This document shows positions 1 to 11,181 of a DNA stretch of 64,000 nt, piece by piece. The translations under genes and the position numbers were made by a program. Below the pieces are notes generated by a model. It searched no databases, was not told the DNA's origin, and saw only the letters and a program-made list of their open reading frames with translations. Within the stretch, counting starts at the first letter, position 1. Each line of letters begins with the position of its first letter. The stretch spans positions 48,068,196 to 48,132,195 of the forward strand of contig JALGQZ010000003.1 in the NCBI GenBank assembly GCA_023105745.1. Direction: 5' to 3'. This DNA comes from Austropuccinia psidii. Its lineage: Eukaryota > Basidiomycota > Pucciniomycetes > Pucciniales > Sphaerophragmiaceae.

Positions 1-1
1 T

Positions 2-124
2 TACAGCCAGGGCTACAGGATCCCAAAGATTCAGCAGGATGCCATGGAAAATGTATTTCAGATGGCCAGAACCATGATGGAATTACAAAAGAAGGAGGAA
101 GCCAGATTAAAGTTCCAGAAATGA
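2..124 (+). CDS. Tail of overlapping gag-region ORF1 (frame 2), A1
   Basis: The frame starting at base 2 is open to a TGA at 122-124 and encodes the C-terminal 40 residues of a basic/acidic protein ending RLKFQK. The same protein is read at 28550-29077 in copy A2. Its stop codon overlaps the ATG at 121-123 of the long gag-pol frame (ATGA), the arrangement used for stop-start coupling in some elements. The other frame (frame 1) is also open through this stretch, so the bases are open in two frames. Function is unknown; by position it is an N-terminal gag product. The 5' part is outside the window. Confidence 0.6.
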   Translation, partial: YSQGYRIPKIQQDAMENVFQMARTMMELQKKEEARLKFQK

Positions 125-3100
125 TTTCTGATATATTTGATTCCATCCCAGAGTTGTATGATGCTATAAATGACGTGAAAAAACATCTTTCTGATAAAAA
201 TGAATCCATTTGTAACAACATTAAAACAAACAACTTGAGCCTGTGCCAAATCAATGAAACACTTATGTGTTTTGAAAAAGTTTTAAGAACAATTAAAACT
301 TCCAATAATGATACTTCTTTTGGCATTAAGATAAATGAACAATCTGCCATTATTAAAGAATTAACAGAAAAATATTCTAAACTCAATATTGATGACATAA
401 TTGAGACAAGAATAAAACATGCCATTAGTACTATCAAAGAGGACAATAAAAAGACTCTGGATTATGTTTCAAAAGCATTTGCTGAAGTAAAGACAAATAC
501 AATTGCCTTGAAAAAGGATTTTGATACCTCAAAAGAGGAAATATCAAAATTAACAATGAAATTGAATGAAGTTATATCTGATAATACTAGACAAACAGAG
601 TTATGGAATGAGCTTACATATAAAGAGGATGAACATAAAAAGAATGTCATAAACTCTATACAAAGCTTACAACATGAGTTAAAAAATTCTCAAAGGTGTA
701 ACAACAGTAAAATGAATGATATTGAACAACTGCTAAACACCTTACCAAGGATGTCTACACCTCTGAACCAGAATGAGGGTGCAAGAATTCCCAATCCACA
801 AGTATTGGATGGAGAAAATTCACAGTTAAAAGATGAATTTTCTACCTCTTTTCATAACTTGGAACCATCAATGGGCCAAGCACTATTAAAAGAAGTTCCA
901 AAACTTAAGGAATGGCCTCACTTCAGTGGTGAAGGAGAATATGACCATATGGAATTTATCAGAGGTATTGACATGATCAAAGAAGATTTTGAATTACCAG
1001 ACAGATTGGTAACAGCCAGGTTTAACACCTTGTTTACCAAATCAGCTCACAAATGGTATATCAAATTGAGACAAGCACATGGACACCAGAGTTGGACTTG
1101 GTGGAAAACCCAAATTGTCAACAAATGGGCCAATGATGTATGGAGGTTTAAAGTTGAAACAGCCTTTGAATCCGCCAAATTTAATGCTGATAAAGACAAA
1201 GCCTTACCGTGGTTTTGTCAACAAAAGGACAGGTTAACAGCATTATACCCTGACATGTCAGAATTTATGATTCATAGAAAAATTCTAAGACAATGTGGAG
1301 GTGACTTAGAGCATGCTGTCAAGAGCAGGACTACTGAACAATCTTCAGCAGAAGACATTATCAATATATTAGAGGAAGTAACCACAAGAACCAGAATTGG
1401 TTCCAGTAGGGTGAATCTCAAAACAAGGTTTAATACACCTTGGAAGGATTCTGTGGACAAAAACCCCAAAGAAAACTCTAATAATATTAAAAATAAATCT
1501 GCAGATACAGTCAGAAAGTGCCATATTTGCCAAAGCACCACTCATTTAGCCAATACATGTCCAAAGATAGGGAAAATCAATGAAATTGATGTGGAGAAAG
1601 AACCTGATGTTGAAAAAGATGACATAATTGAAGAAAATTCAGATGACAAGTCATCCATATTTTCTGAATCTTCAAAAGATATAGAAAATATCAATGCCAC
1701 TTTTGACATCATGGAATCATATTCCCACTTGCCACAATTAAGCAATGGTCAACTTGATTTATCAAAAATCCAAGATGCACAACTCATGAAAACCAAACCA
1801 AACAGAGGAAAAGGTTATACAGCTGGTAACTCCTGTATAACAGAAGTGGTGATTGACAACAAACCCACTAAACTTTTGCTTGACCCAGGAGCCTTCTGCT
1901 CTTGTGTTGGTAAATCTTTTCTTAAAACTTGTGTACCAAACTTTGAAGATCAATTATTGCCAATTGATGGCATAAAATTCAATAGTGCAAGTAACCCAAT
2001 GAAGGCATTGGGAATATTTGAGACTAGTGTCATATTTCCACATATCAATGGAAATTTAAGAATCACTGTTGAATTTGTTGTTATGGAAAATTTCTCTAGT
2101 ACCCATTTCATATTGGGAAATGATTATTTAATCATGTATGGCATAGATTTACACAACAACAAAGACAGATACTTTACTATTGGAGACAATAAGCGCCAAA
2201 AATTTGCCTTTTTACCATTTAAAAGACAAATTACAGTAAACAAAGTATCACCAGTCAACTTAGAGTTAGAGAAATTCAAGTCTGAACACTTAAATGAAGC
2301 TGAAATAAGCCTTCATTTGAGTGATAAACAAGAAAATGAACTCTTTTCTCTTTTATATGACCATAAAGAAGCATTTGCCTCAGATAAAGAACCCCTAGGG
2401 GCAATTATTGGTCATGAAATTGATATTATCCTTAATATTGAGAGACCTTATCCACCACTCTTAAGAAGACCTGCATATCCAGCAAGTCCAAAATCAAGAG
2501 AAGCACTAGAAAGCCATATTAAAGAACTTTTGGACCTTGGTGTAATAAGGAAAGTAGGCCACAATGAAGAAGTAGAAATAACTACACCAGTCATAGTGGC
2601 TTGGCATAATGGAAAATCTAGAATGGTTGGGGACTTTAGAGCTCTGAACACTTATACTGTTCCAGACAGATACCCAATTCCAAAGATCCAGATTGCCCTC
2701 ACTCAAAATATCTCAAGCAGTATATATAAGCACTATGGATGCTCTTAAGGGATTTCATCAGAATGTGGTAACACCAAGAGCAAGGAAGTATTTGAGAATC
2801 ATTGTTCATTGTGGAGTTTAAGAATATTTAAGAATTCCTTTTGGTATCAAAAATGCACCTTCACACTTCCAAAGAATGATGAATGAAATCTTCCCTGAAG
2901 AACTTTCAGAAGGATGGTTAATCATTTACATTGATGACATTATAGTCTGCTCCAAAACTTGGGAAGAACATATGTACAGATTGTCCAGGGTTTTGACAAA
3001 AATTCAATCTGTCAATATGAAAATTTCTTTAAAGAAATGCCATTTTGGATTTAAAGAGCTTAAAGCACTAGGGCATGTAGTATCTGGTTTATCTCTTGGA

Positions 3101-5387
3101 ATTGACAAAAACAAAGTTGCAGCAGTACTGCTTAAACCCATGCCTCAAAACAAAAAAAGAAATTCAATCATTTTTGGGTTTTGCAGGGTATTACAGGCAA
3201 CACATTAAAGATTTTGCATCCATAGCAAGACCTCTTTATAAGCTATGTGACAAAGACACAGTCTTTGAAATGACAGTTGACAGAGTAAAAGCCTTTGAAT
3301 CTTTGAGACAAGCCTTGACCACTGCTCCACTCTTACTGATGCCAGACTTTAAGCTGCCCTTTAAGCTTTATATTGATGCATCAGGAGATGGGCTAGGTGC
3401 TGCACTTCACCAAGTTCAGATTATAAATGATAAACCTGTAGAAGGACCCATATGTTTCATATCTAGGCAAATCAAACCAACTGAAGCCAGATATGGAGCA
3501 AGTCAGATGGAGTGTTTATGCCTTGTTTGGGCTCTGGAAAAGCTAAATTACTTTCTAGAAGGATGTGTCTTTGAAGTAATAACAGATTGTACCGCTGTTA
3601 AATCACTTCTGAACATGAAAACACCCAACATACATATGCTTAGGTGGCAAATAGCCATACAAGAATATAGGGGCAATATGACTATTGTTCACAAAGATGG
3701 CAATATTCATAAAAATGCAGATGGACTAAGCAGATGGCCATTACCAAATGATATTGATAATCCTGCTTATGTACCAGAAGAAGCCTCCCCACAAGTTCCA
3801 ATAGAAGGGATAAGTGTTACAGACTTAAACACCACCTTCTTTGAAGAAGTCAGAAACAGCTACACTCAAGATAAGAATTGTAGCATCTTATGCCAATTAC
3901 TTAACAAGGACTGTAAAGACAACTCTCTTACACATGCCTTGGATGAAGTATGGAAAAAATCTTATAATGAAGGAAGATTTCACCTACTAGATGGTATAAT
4001 TTACCACAGAACAAAACACACATGTGTTATGACAGTTGTGGACAGGTCACTAATCAATCTTGTACTGAAAGAATGCCATGATAGTCCCTTTTCAGGACAT
4101 CTTTCTGAAGACAGAACAAGAGAGAAAGTGAAGACCTGCATATGGTGGCCAATGTGGCAGAAAGATGTTGCAGAGTATTGCAAAACCTGTGACAGATGCC
4201 AAAAGGCAAATAAATCCACTGGCAAAAGACTTGGAAATATGATGAAAATCCAAGAACCAAGCAGACCTTGGGAAATTATCCATATGGATTGGGTAACTGG
4301 CCTACCACCAGGAGGTGACAGAAGCTATAATGCTTGCCTAGTAATTGTGGACAGATTCAGTAAAACTCCAATCTTTTTACCATGTCACAAAGATGATACA
4401 GCCATGGATACAGCTCTTCTGATATGGAATAGAGTAGTGTCATGGACTGGGATATTTACAAATATCATCAGTGATAGAGATCCCAAATTCACTTCAGCAC
4501 TATGGACAAATCTTCACCAATTATTTGGCACTAAACTGTCTTTCTCTACAGCTTACCACCCACAAACTGATGGCTTGGCTGAAAGAATGATCCAAACCTT
4601 AGAGGACATGGTGAGAAGATTTTGTGCATATGGCCTTGAATTCAAAGATTGTGATGGATTTACCCATGATTGGTGTACTCTGTTGCCAGCACTGGAATTG
4701 GCATATAAAACATCAATCCATGCCAGTACCAATCAGACTCCTGCTATTCTAGAAAAAGGATGGAACCCCAAGTTACCCCAAGATTCCTTGAGAAAAGACT
4801 TAATTGAAATACATCCCACAGCTGCTAGCTTCAAAGGAATGCTAGACAAAGTTAGAAGGCATGCAGTGAGATGCATGGAGGACTCTTTTGCATATGCTAA
4901 AGACAAATGGGATAAATCACATGCAACTCCAGATTTCAAAGTGGGGGACCTAGTTCTGGTATCCACCACTAACTTCAATAACATCAAAGGATGTAAAAAG
5001 TTGAAAGACTCCTTTGCAGGACCTTTTGTGATTAAAGCCCTCCATGGAGAAAATGCTGTTGAAGTAGAGTTATCTGAAGAGCTTAGCAATAAGCATCCTA
5101 CATTTCCAGTGAGCTTGATAAAACCATATAAATCTAGTGATGCTGAGAAATTTCCCTTGAGGAATAAGCTTCCCCAAGTTATACCTCCTATTGAGACATC
5201 TGGTACTAAGAAAATAACCAAAGTTCTTAAAGAAAGGAAATTAAGAACCAAGAAAGTAAGGGAGTACCTTGTTAGGTACAGTGACCCAACTTGTGAAGAT
5301 GAATGGTTAGAAGAAAAGAATATACCAGAAGCTACCAAACTCCTCAGGAGATTCAGAAACACTAGAAACACCAATATTACAAAGTAA
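121..5387 (+). pseudogene. gag-pol polyprotein of A1, three frame lesions
   Basis: This encodes the structural and replication polyprotein of the element. In order: a coiled-coil-rich N-terminus (121-870); a capsid-type gag domain (about 900-1340); a CCHC knuckle, C-X2-C-X4-H-X4-C, at 1519-1560; an aspartic protease with Asp-Pro-Gly-Ala near 1882; reverse transcriptase (2220-3200) with YIDD near 2930; RNase H from about 3330 with an Asp in LYIDAS; an integrase zinc region and DDE core (about 4020-4640); and a chromodomain (about 5200-5370). The ATG at 121 is taken because ORF1 ends across it, although this frame is open back to base 1. Breaks against copies A2 and A3: an extra A near 2705, an in-frame TAA at 2819-2821, and an extra base in an A-run near 3155. 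The second half (3096-5387) is one open frame of 763 codons. Confidence 0.92.
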
Positions 5388-5392
5388 TATTC

Positions 5393-5410
5393 TTTTTTAG
5401 GGGGAGGGAA
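5393..5410 (+). promoter_or_regulatory. Polypurine tract of A1
   Basis: A purine run (AGGGGGAGGGAA preceded by Ts) ends exactly where the 3' LTR begins with TGTGAGCC. This is the place where plus-strand DNA synthesis is primed in LTR retrotransposons. The same tract precedes the 3' LTR at 34359 and 59122. Confidence 0.85.
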
Positions 5411-7212
5411 TGTGAGCCTTAGAGGTAATTTCATATACCCAAAAGACCACAAATACAAAAATAACATATTAATATAAATAAAATAAAATTATTTATATTA
5501 TTAAAAATAAAAAATTAATTACAATTTAAAAATAAAAATACATAAAATTTTGTAAGTATAAAATTACATTTATACTTGAAAAAATTAAGTAAAAATGAAA
5601 TTTTAACAAAATTGTGAAAAAATAAATAAATTTGGAAAAAAGTTAAATAAAAATTATTATAACTTTTTATCCAATAAATAAACACATGAAAATTATTTCA
5701 CCATTGGATTCCTCATAAAAAATCAGGTGGGGTCACCCTTGAGTGAAATTCTTGTAACTCAACTCTAAATAAGCTTAAATTAAGTTTTTAGTATTTTCAA
5801 TACAAAAGTTGAAAATCCTCAAAACTTTAATTTAATTCACACCACATGTGGTGTTAACCATCAAATTTTGTGTTAAAATTGAGGTGTTGTGTTTAGTTTA
5901 GAAGTTATGAGGAATTGAAGTATTTTCAATTGAATTCAATTGAAATGTCAAAATGTGCGCGTGTATTACATAAGTGAACTTTGATTTACATATGAGGTGT
6001 CAATTATTACTGTATTGTACTGTACAATTGAATTGAATTACATATGTAAATTATAAGTATAATACATGATGAGGAATTAAAGGAAAAATAAATTGGAAAG
6101 ATTAAATTTGGGGGGGAAAAGGAACTCCAGCTCTAAGGGGGAGCTAGACCCCCAAATTCCTTGCTGACAGGCGTGAGATGTCAAAATTCACGCAAAAGTT
6201 CATCACTTTTGGCCTGGAATTGAGTTACAGGGTCTGTGAACTCAATTGATGATGAGGTTTTGATACCAACTGGGGTAGTTTTAGCTGTTGCCAAGAGGGT
6301 AAAACTACCCTTAAGATAAAACAATCATAGTAAAAACAGTTTTAACTGGTTTCTACGCCTCTGACACACATTCTGACGTGTTTTGGAGGCTCTAGGCCTG
6401 GTATTGCTATAGTAATGGCTGATTTAAGGGTCTAAAATGGCTAAAAATGGCTAAAAATGGCTTAAACCAGCCCTTTTTTGGTCTAAACCAGGGTTCAATG
6501 ATGCCATAATTGGCTTTTCTGTTGTCAGACTGTTTTTCACGACTGACAAGAGTAAATTTTACTTTTGGAGTAAGAGAATTGATGGCTATAAAAGAATGTC
6601 TTCTTTGCCCTACTTTTCTCTTCATGTTAGAATCTTTTTCCTTTTATTAATTAGTTTAAAACTGTTAAACCAATCAATAAAAGATTCCAACCACCCTTTT
6701 TAAATCATTTTGAACCTTTTAACCACGTGAAAAAAACATTATAATCATTGTTTGTAACTCTTATAATCATTTTTACCCCTGAACCACCCCATAAGTGAAT
6801 TAAAGCATCTTTCATCACTGTTAACTTTGTCACTTTGTTTCCAAATTCACTCTGGTCACTTTTGGGCGTGTTTTCTCTTTAATATTCCTTTTAAAGACTT
6901 TGTTCTTTAATTAATTGCCTGCAGTTCTTTGCTCAATTAATTCCAATTGAAATTGCTCTTGAAGAAATTTCTTTTGTAGCCTTAAAATAACTCTTGTAGA
7001 GTATTTTTTGGATAAATTTTTATTGTTGGTAAAACAATAAATTTTTATAATATTATTGTTTTATACTAATAAAGTTATAAACAATAAAATTGGCGTGTTT
7101 TCTCTTAAAAATAATATTTCTTACTATTTTTAATTGAATTTTACCTTATACAAATCTTAAGGACAGGAAAAGTACTTGATTTTTTATCAAAGTTTCATAT
7201 CCACACCTTACA
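5411..7212 (+). repeat. LTR-A, 3' LTR of A1 (1802 bp)
   Basis: It begins TGTGAGCCTT directly after the polypurine tract and ends ACACCTTACA, with TG...CA ends. Homologous copies in the window are 11182-13012 (solo, reversed), 24087-27943 (interrupted), 34359-36158, 50917-52717 and 59122-60896. It contains a 22-bp perfect palindrome (5924-5945), short tandem repeats of AAAATGGCTA (6434-6463) and a TATA box (6587-6594). It is AT-rich, yet keeps CpG in a few short motifs. Confidence 0.93.
6587..6594 (+). promoter_or_regulatory. TATA box in LTR-A of A1
   Basis: TATAAAAG in the context GATGGCTATAAAAGAATG. The same motif and flank occur in all LTR-A copies in the window, as expected for the element's promoter; the start point of transcription is not known. 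Confidence 0.7.
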
Positions 7213-7240
7213 AGAGGAGTAGTAGTGTTTTAGTTGTGAG

Positions 7241-7410
7241 AAGCTCAGTAGCCTTGCTCAGGAGCTTAGCATTAATGAAGAGTAGTAGTATAACCATAGT
7301 AAAAAGCTCAGGAGCTTAGTATTAGTGAAGAAAAGTAGTTTAACCATAGTGCAAAGCTCAGTAGCCCTGCTCAGAATCACAGTAGTAGTGATATAAACAT
7401 AGTATAAAAA
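7241..7410 (+). repeat. Imperfect tandem repeat, about three units of 50-63 bp
   Basis: Three units start at about 7241, 7304 and 7354 with AAGCTCAG and share the middle part TAACCATAGT. The repeat lies just outside the 3' end of A1. I see no coding potential and do not recognise its origin. Confidence 0.7.
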
Positions 7411-7879
7411 ATATTTATTGAAGAATCTCAATTATTATTAAATCCCATAGTCTTATCATTAGTATTCATATTAAAAAAATCATCATAATCAAAAAATAAA
7501 TAAAAAGAATATTTATTAGTCTTATTAACATAAAATCAAGTAGTAGTATTTAGTTTATCATAGTGTTACATCAGAGTCATGGCTATAAAATTATTGATAG
7601 GTCTGATTTAGAGACTACTAATAAGTCTACTCTATCTGTTAAAACCACAAATCTCATTTTATTTTTGTGATTATCAATAGGCTGACTATTCAGTATTATT
7701 GAGAGGGGAAGCTAATACACCTTAGCACCCATGATTATTGGACAATTCTGAAATTCAAAACAGACTTACCAATAATTTCCGCCTCAAGGTACTGCCTTAT
7801 TTGATCCCACACAAAAAGGAATTCCCATAACATAAGCAATTTGTTGAAAACATGTCAGGGGTGCCCTGGGGCCATTTGA
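7411..7879. other. AT-rich spacer between A1 and MULE-1
   Basis: No open frame of interest and no recognisable repeat or RNA gene. The left part is poly-A/T rich; the right part has higher complexity but does not translate into anything I recognise. It may hold the 5' terminal inverted repeat of MULE-1, but I could not find one. Confidence 0.5.
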
Positions 7880-8347
7880 AATTAAATTAAATCAAAAATA
7901 ACCTGTATTGGTCTAAAACCTTCCAAAACCCCCCACAAAGCCCCTGAGCCCAATTCTGTCATTTTTTTTGTCACACCTCCCCAAAAAGAACAAAAACAAA
8001 AAATACCAAACACCCAAATAATACACATTATCCCTGCCCCAAAATTTTGTTTTTGAAAAACAGCATTACAAACAAGATTTTGCAAAGCTTTCCACACTTT
8101 TTTTTGTTTTTTTTTCAAAGACAGAATTTTCCTCCCAAACAATCTGCTTTCAAGCCTCCAAAATTACCTTTTTTAGCTTTTGTTTTCTATTAATCTTAAA
8201 TTCAGACTTCTTCTTTTCATCTTTTTGCACTCTATGTAACTTTTCACACCTTTTATCACTTCTGTTTCACATTTCAAAAGGTTCTTTCCTCATTGCAAAT
8301 TCCCAAACTACCCCTTTTTTCAACCTATAGATATTTTTCACTAAATA

Positions 8348-9101
8348 ATGCTTCAAACCCCTACTAAAAGTGAATTTCACACCCTTGAGCTTCTTTGGCA
8401 GCATGTGCATGATGTTGCCATGTCAAAGGGGTATTTTGTGTCCACATTGAGTTCCAATATGACCCAAAACCAAATTGAAATTCATTATGAAAGGTCTGGA
8501 AACCCAAATCCCCACAAAAAAACCCTCCAAAACAGCCACTTCAAGAAAGCTTGACTGTCCATTTAGACTTTATTCCAGAAAATATGCCAAGAGTACCACT
8601 TGGAGTCCTAAAGTCAAAAATTCTGAACACAGCGACAATGCCACTGAAAGTATTATGGCACATCCTGCTTTTGGGAAATTAAATGGGCAAGAAACATCAC
8701 AAGCAGCTCAAATGTCTGAATCACTGCTCATGCCAAGGCAAATTCAGGCCCAGTTATGCAGCCAGAGGGAGACTGACAGGCCTGTAATCCTTCAAGACAT
8801 TTACAAACAAGTCAAGAAGATTAAGAAAGACAAACCAGATCTCAGAATGCCCATTGATGCCCTTGACACCCTAAAATATGAAATATTTGTGTGGCCCTCT
8901 GCAAGGGATGCTGAGAAACACAATACCTCCTTGTTTTTAATTCACTCCCTTGCCATAAAACTCCTTCATTGCTTTCCTCATGTGATCCTTATGTATTGTA
9001 CTTACAAAACAAAGAAGAGCAGAATTCCCCTTTTGCCTAGTTTTGGATTCAGCTCAATAAATAAGACCTTTTCTGGGGATTCTTGTTTGATGAAGAATTA
9101 A
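8348..9101 (+). pseudogene. MULE-1 transposase, N-terminal part (FAR1-like plus start of catalytic core)
   Basis: Two overlapping frames (8348-8554, 8475-9101) form one protein broken by a shift at the A-run near 8515-8525. The N-terminus (HTLELLWQHVHDVAMSKGY) and the CPFRLY...KVKNSEH segment resemble the FAR1/WRKY-GCM type DNA-binding domain of MULE transposases. The segment near 8970-9010 (FPHVILMYCTYKT) aligns with the conserved block holding the first catalytic Asp of MULE transposases, where the family has MDCTYKT; here it is Tyr. A matching fragment on the other strand at 16550-17097 has Asn at this place. The protein is inactive as written. Confidence 0.8.
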
Positions 9102-10164
9102 AATGAACCCTAATATACTCGTGCATTGAATGAATATACAGAAAAGGTCTTCAACAACATGAATATTGTTCCCACTCTAGTCATTGGTATTGAGAGGTAT
9201 TTGGCCCTGAAAAATTCTTTTAAGAAGCGCTTCCCAGACTCAAAAAATCATGCTATGAACTTGGTACATCAATAAAGATATATCTGTCCATTTAATGAAG
9301 AAAATTGTTCATTCCACCAATTTTGAAAATATTCTTGGCCTTTGAAATCAATTTATATACTTTTGTCTTTCACTTTTATTCTCATCATTGTTTTTATTGA
9401 GAAATTTGGGATTCATTTCTCATGTCATGTATTTATCTACCAAAAGGTCTTTCAAAGATAACTGGAAGAACTTCAAAAGAAAGTAAAAAATACTGAAGTC
9501 TTGCAATATTTAGTAAAAGCCTGGCTTCCTCTATAGGAGTATTATGTGCCAGCCTGGAGCACCTACCATTGCCTCATGGGTGTAGGATCCACCGCAAGAG
9601 TTGAATGTGCACATGCAATGGTTAAATTTGGCTCCAAAATTTAGCTAATACTCTCCTGGAGGTGGTTAGGGCTCTTCACATGGCTTTCAGGAATTAATTT
9701 GCTGAAATAATAAACATAATCTCCAAAGAAATGATTGTCTATTTCAAGAATTTTCCTCCACACATCTGTTCTCTCAATGGAAATGTACCTCATTGTTTCC
9801 TTCAGATGGCCTTTGAAAATTTTAAAACCAAATTTCTGCCCAATGAAAAATGCACCAACAAATACAACAGTTATCAAGTAATTCCTTGCAAGGACAAGAC
9901 TCAACAGGAATTTTCAAAGTGCCCAAGCCTTCATTTACAAGACTTCAATCCTCAGCGGAATTTGAATTTACCTGTGAGAATTCTTTAATCTTCAAGTTCT
10001 TAGTTCTTTTGTCATTAACTGATTTTCTTTGTCATATTCTTCTCATAATGGTGACCAAGGTGATTATCAAAGTGTTGAGAAAGAAAGAAGTCTCAAGAAT
10101 ATTTGAAGATATGGGGGAAGACGTTTTTCAAAGACTAATGGCAGAAATCACACAAATTCTTTAA
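9102..10164 (+). pseudogene. MULE-1 transposase, C-terminal part of catalytic core and tail
   Basis: The transposase continues with several stops and shifts. Recognisable blocks are VIGIERYLAL near 9180-9215, where the second catalytic Asp would be expected in a VxTDRxLAL block and is absent; VKAWLPL.EYYVPAWS near 9515-9565; and GVGSTARVECAHAMVK near 9578-9625, which keeps the Glu expected for the DDE triad. The reading frames 9731-9988 and 9850-10164 carry the rest, ending with a basic stretch (VLRKKEVSRIFEDMGEDVFQ). The same blocks occur on the minus strand at 15460-16230. Confidence 0.75.
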
Positions 10165-10312
10165 CATTTGAAAGATTTTTTGACTTGAAAAATCCCTTTT
10201 GATTAAATTCCCAAGTTTCAAGAAGATGCTCAACATTATGAAGACCACTAGAATGAAAGAAGTTTTCATCGAAGACCTTAAGGATTCAAAAGTAAGATTA
10301 AAAATTGCAATT

Positions 10313-10797
10313 TAAATAAAAATAAAAATAGAAAATAAAAATAAAAATGAAAATAAAAATAAAAATGAAAATGAAAATAAAAATAAAAATAAAAGTAAAA
10401 GTAAAAATAGAAATGAAAAGAAAAATAAAAAGAAAAATGAAATAAAAATACAAATACAAATGAAAATGAAAATAAAAATAAAAATAAAAATAAAAATAAA
10501 AATAAAAATAAAAATAAAAATAAAAATAAAAATAAAAATAAAAATAAAAATAAAAATAAAAATAAAAATAAAAATAAAAATAAAAATAAAAATAAAAATA
10601 AAAATAAAAATAAAAATAAAAATAAAAATAAAAATAAAAATAAAAATAAAAATAAAAATCAAAATAAAAATAAAAATAAAAATAAAAATAAAAATAAAAA
10701 TAAAAATAAAAATAAAAATAAAAATAAAAATAAAAATAAAAATAAAAATAAAAATAAAAATAAAAATAAAATAAAAATAAAAATAAAAATAAGAATA
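10313..10797 (+). repeat. (AAAAAT)n microsatellite, about 485 bp
   Basis: It is nearly pure AAAAAT from about 10469 to 10770, with one C substitution at about 10659, and degenerate copies on the left side (AAAAATG, AAAAGTA variants). The long open frames on both strands here are low-complexity artefacts. The repeat lies inside the MULE-1 coding region, between blocks that are adjacent in the protein family. Confidence 0.97.
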
Positions 10798-11181
10798 AAA
10801 TATATCCCTCAAGATTTGAGATCATTGAAAGTCAATCCAAGAGAAGAGAAAGACCCCCATCAAAAGTGACCAGCACAACAAAATCAAGATCACAGTCAAT
10901 TTAACCCTCTCCAATTATGGAAGTGGATTCATCTGAAGATTCTGAGCCCTCATTATCTGAATCCATAACTTCATCGAATTCCCTAACCCCAGAAACCCAA
11001 TTAAATTAATATGGCAAATCAGGACTCACCCTTAGAAGCTCCAAAAGTTTGGCAATGGGTAGCAAAACCTCACAAAGAAATTTCCACAAGCTTGAAAATT
11101 CTTTAAAGATATATGATGCAATTGAATTTACCTGTGAGTATTGCCAAAGCAATTATCATACAATTCAAGAATGCCCCAAGC
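10798..11181 (+). pseudogene. MULE-1 linker and CCHC zinc knuckle
   Basis: After the microsatellite the MULE protein resumes (IPQDLRSLKV near 10803), with an acidic Ser-rich linker at about 10916-10990 and then CEYCQSNYHTIQEC at 11133-11174. That is an exact C-X2-C-X4-H-X4-C knuckle. A diverged copy of the linker and knuckle, with the second Cys replaced by a stop, is on the minus strand at about 15010-15260. The solo LTR interrupts the frame eight bases after the last knuckle Cys codon. The knuckle probably binds nucleic acid; its role in transposition is not known to me. Confidence 0.7.

Larger units (their letters stand above)
1..7212 (+). mobile_element. Retrotransposon A1 (Ty3-type, chromodomain), 5' end outside window
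   Basis: This is the 3' part of an LTR retrotransposon of the family I call A. The order gag, protease, reverse transcriptase, RNase H, integrase, chromodomain is that of Ty3-type chromoviruses. It ends with a polypurine tract and a full 3' LTR. The 5' LTR, leader and start of gag lie before base 1, so its target-site duplication cannot be tested; the five bases after the LTR are AGAGG. Two other copies (24087-36158 and 50917-60896) have the same structure. A1 has the fewest coding lesions of the three and looks the youngest by that measure. Confidence 0.95.

Noticed and set aside
4733..5467. 244-codon minus-strand frame opposite the A1 integrase and chromodomain region
   Set aside because: Shadow of the coding strand; the + strand protein is clearly the real one and the same antisense frame is broken in A2 and A3.
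10298..10825. Open frames of 104-175 codons on both strands
   Set aside because: Pure products of the AAAAAT repeat (Ile-Lys or Phe-Tyr-Ile runs); no gene.
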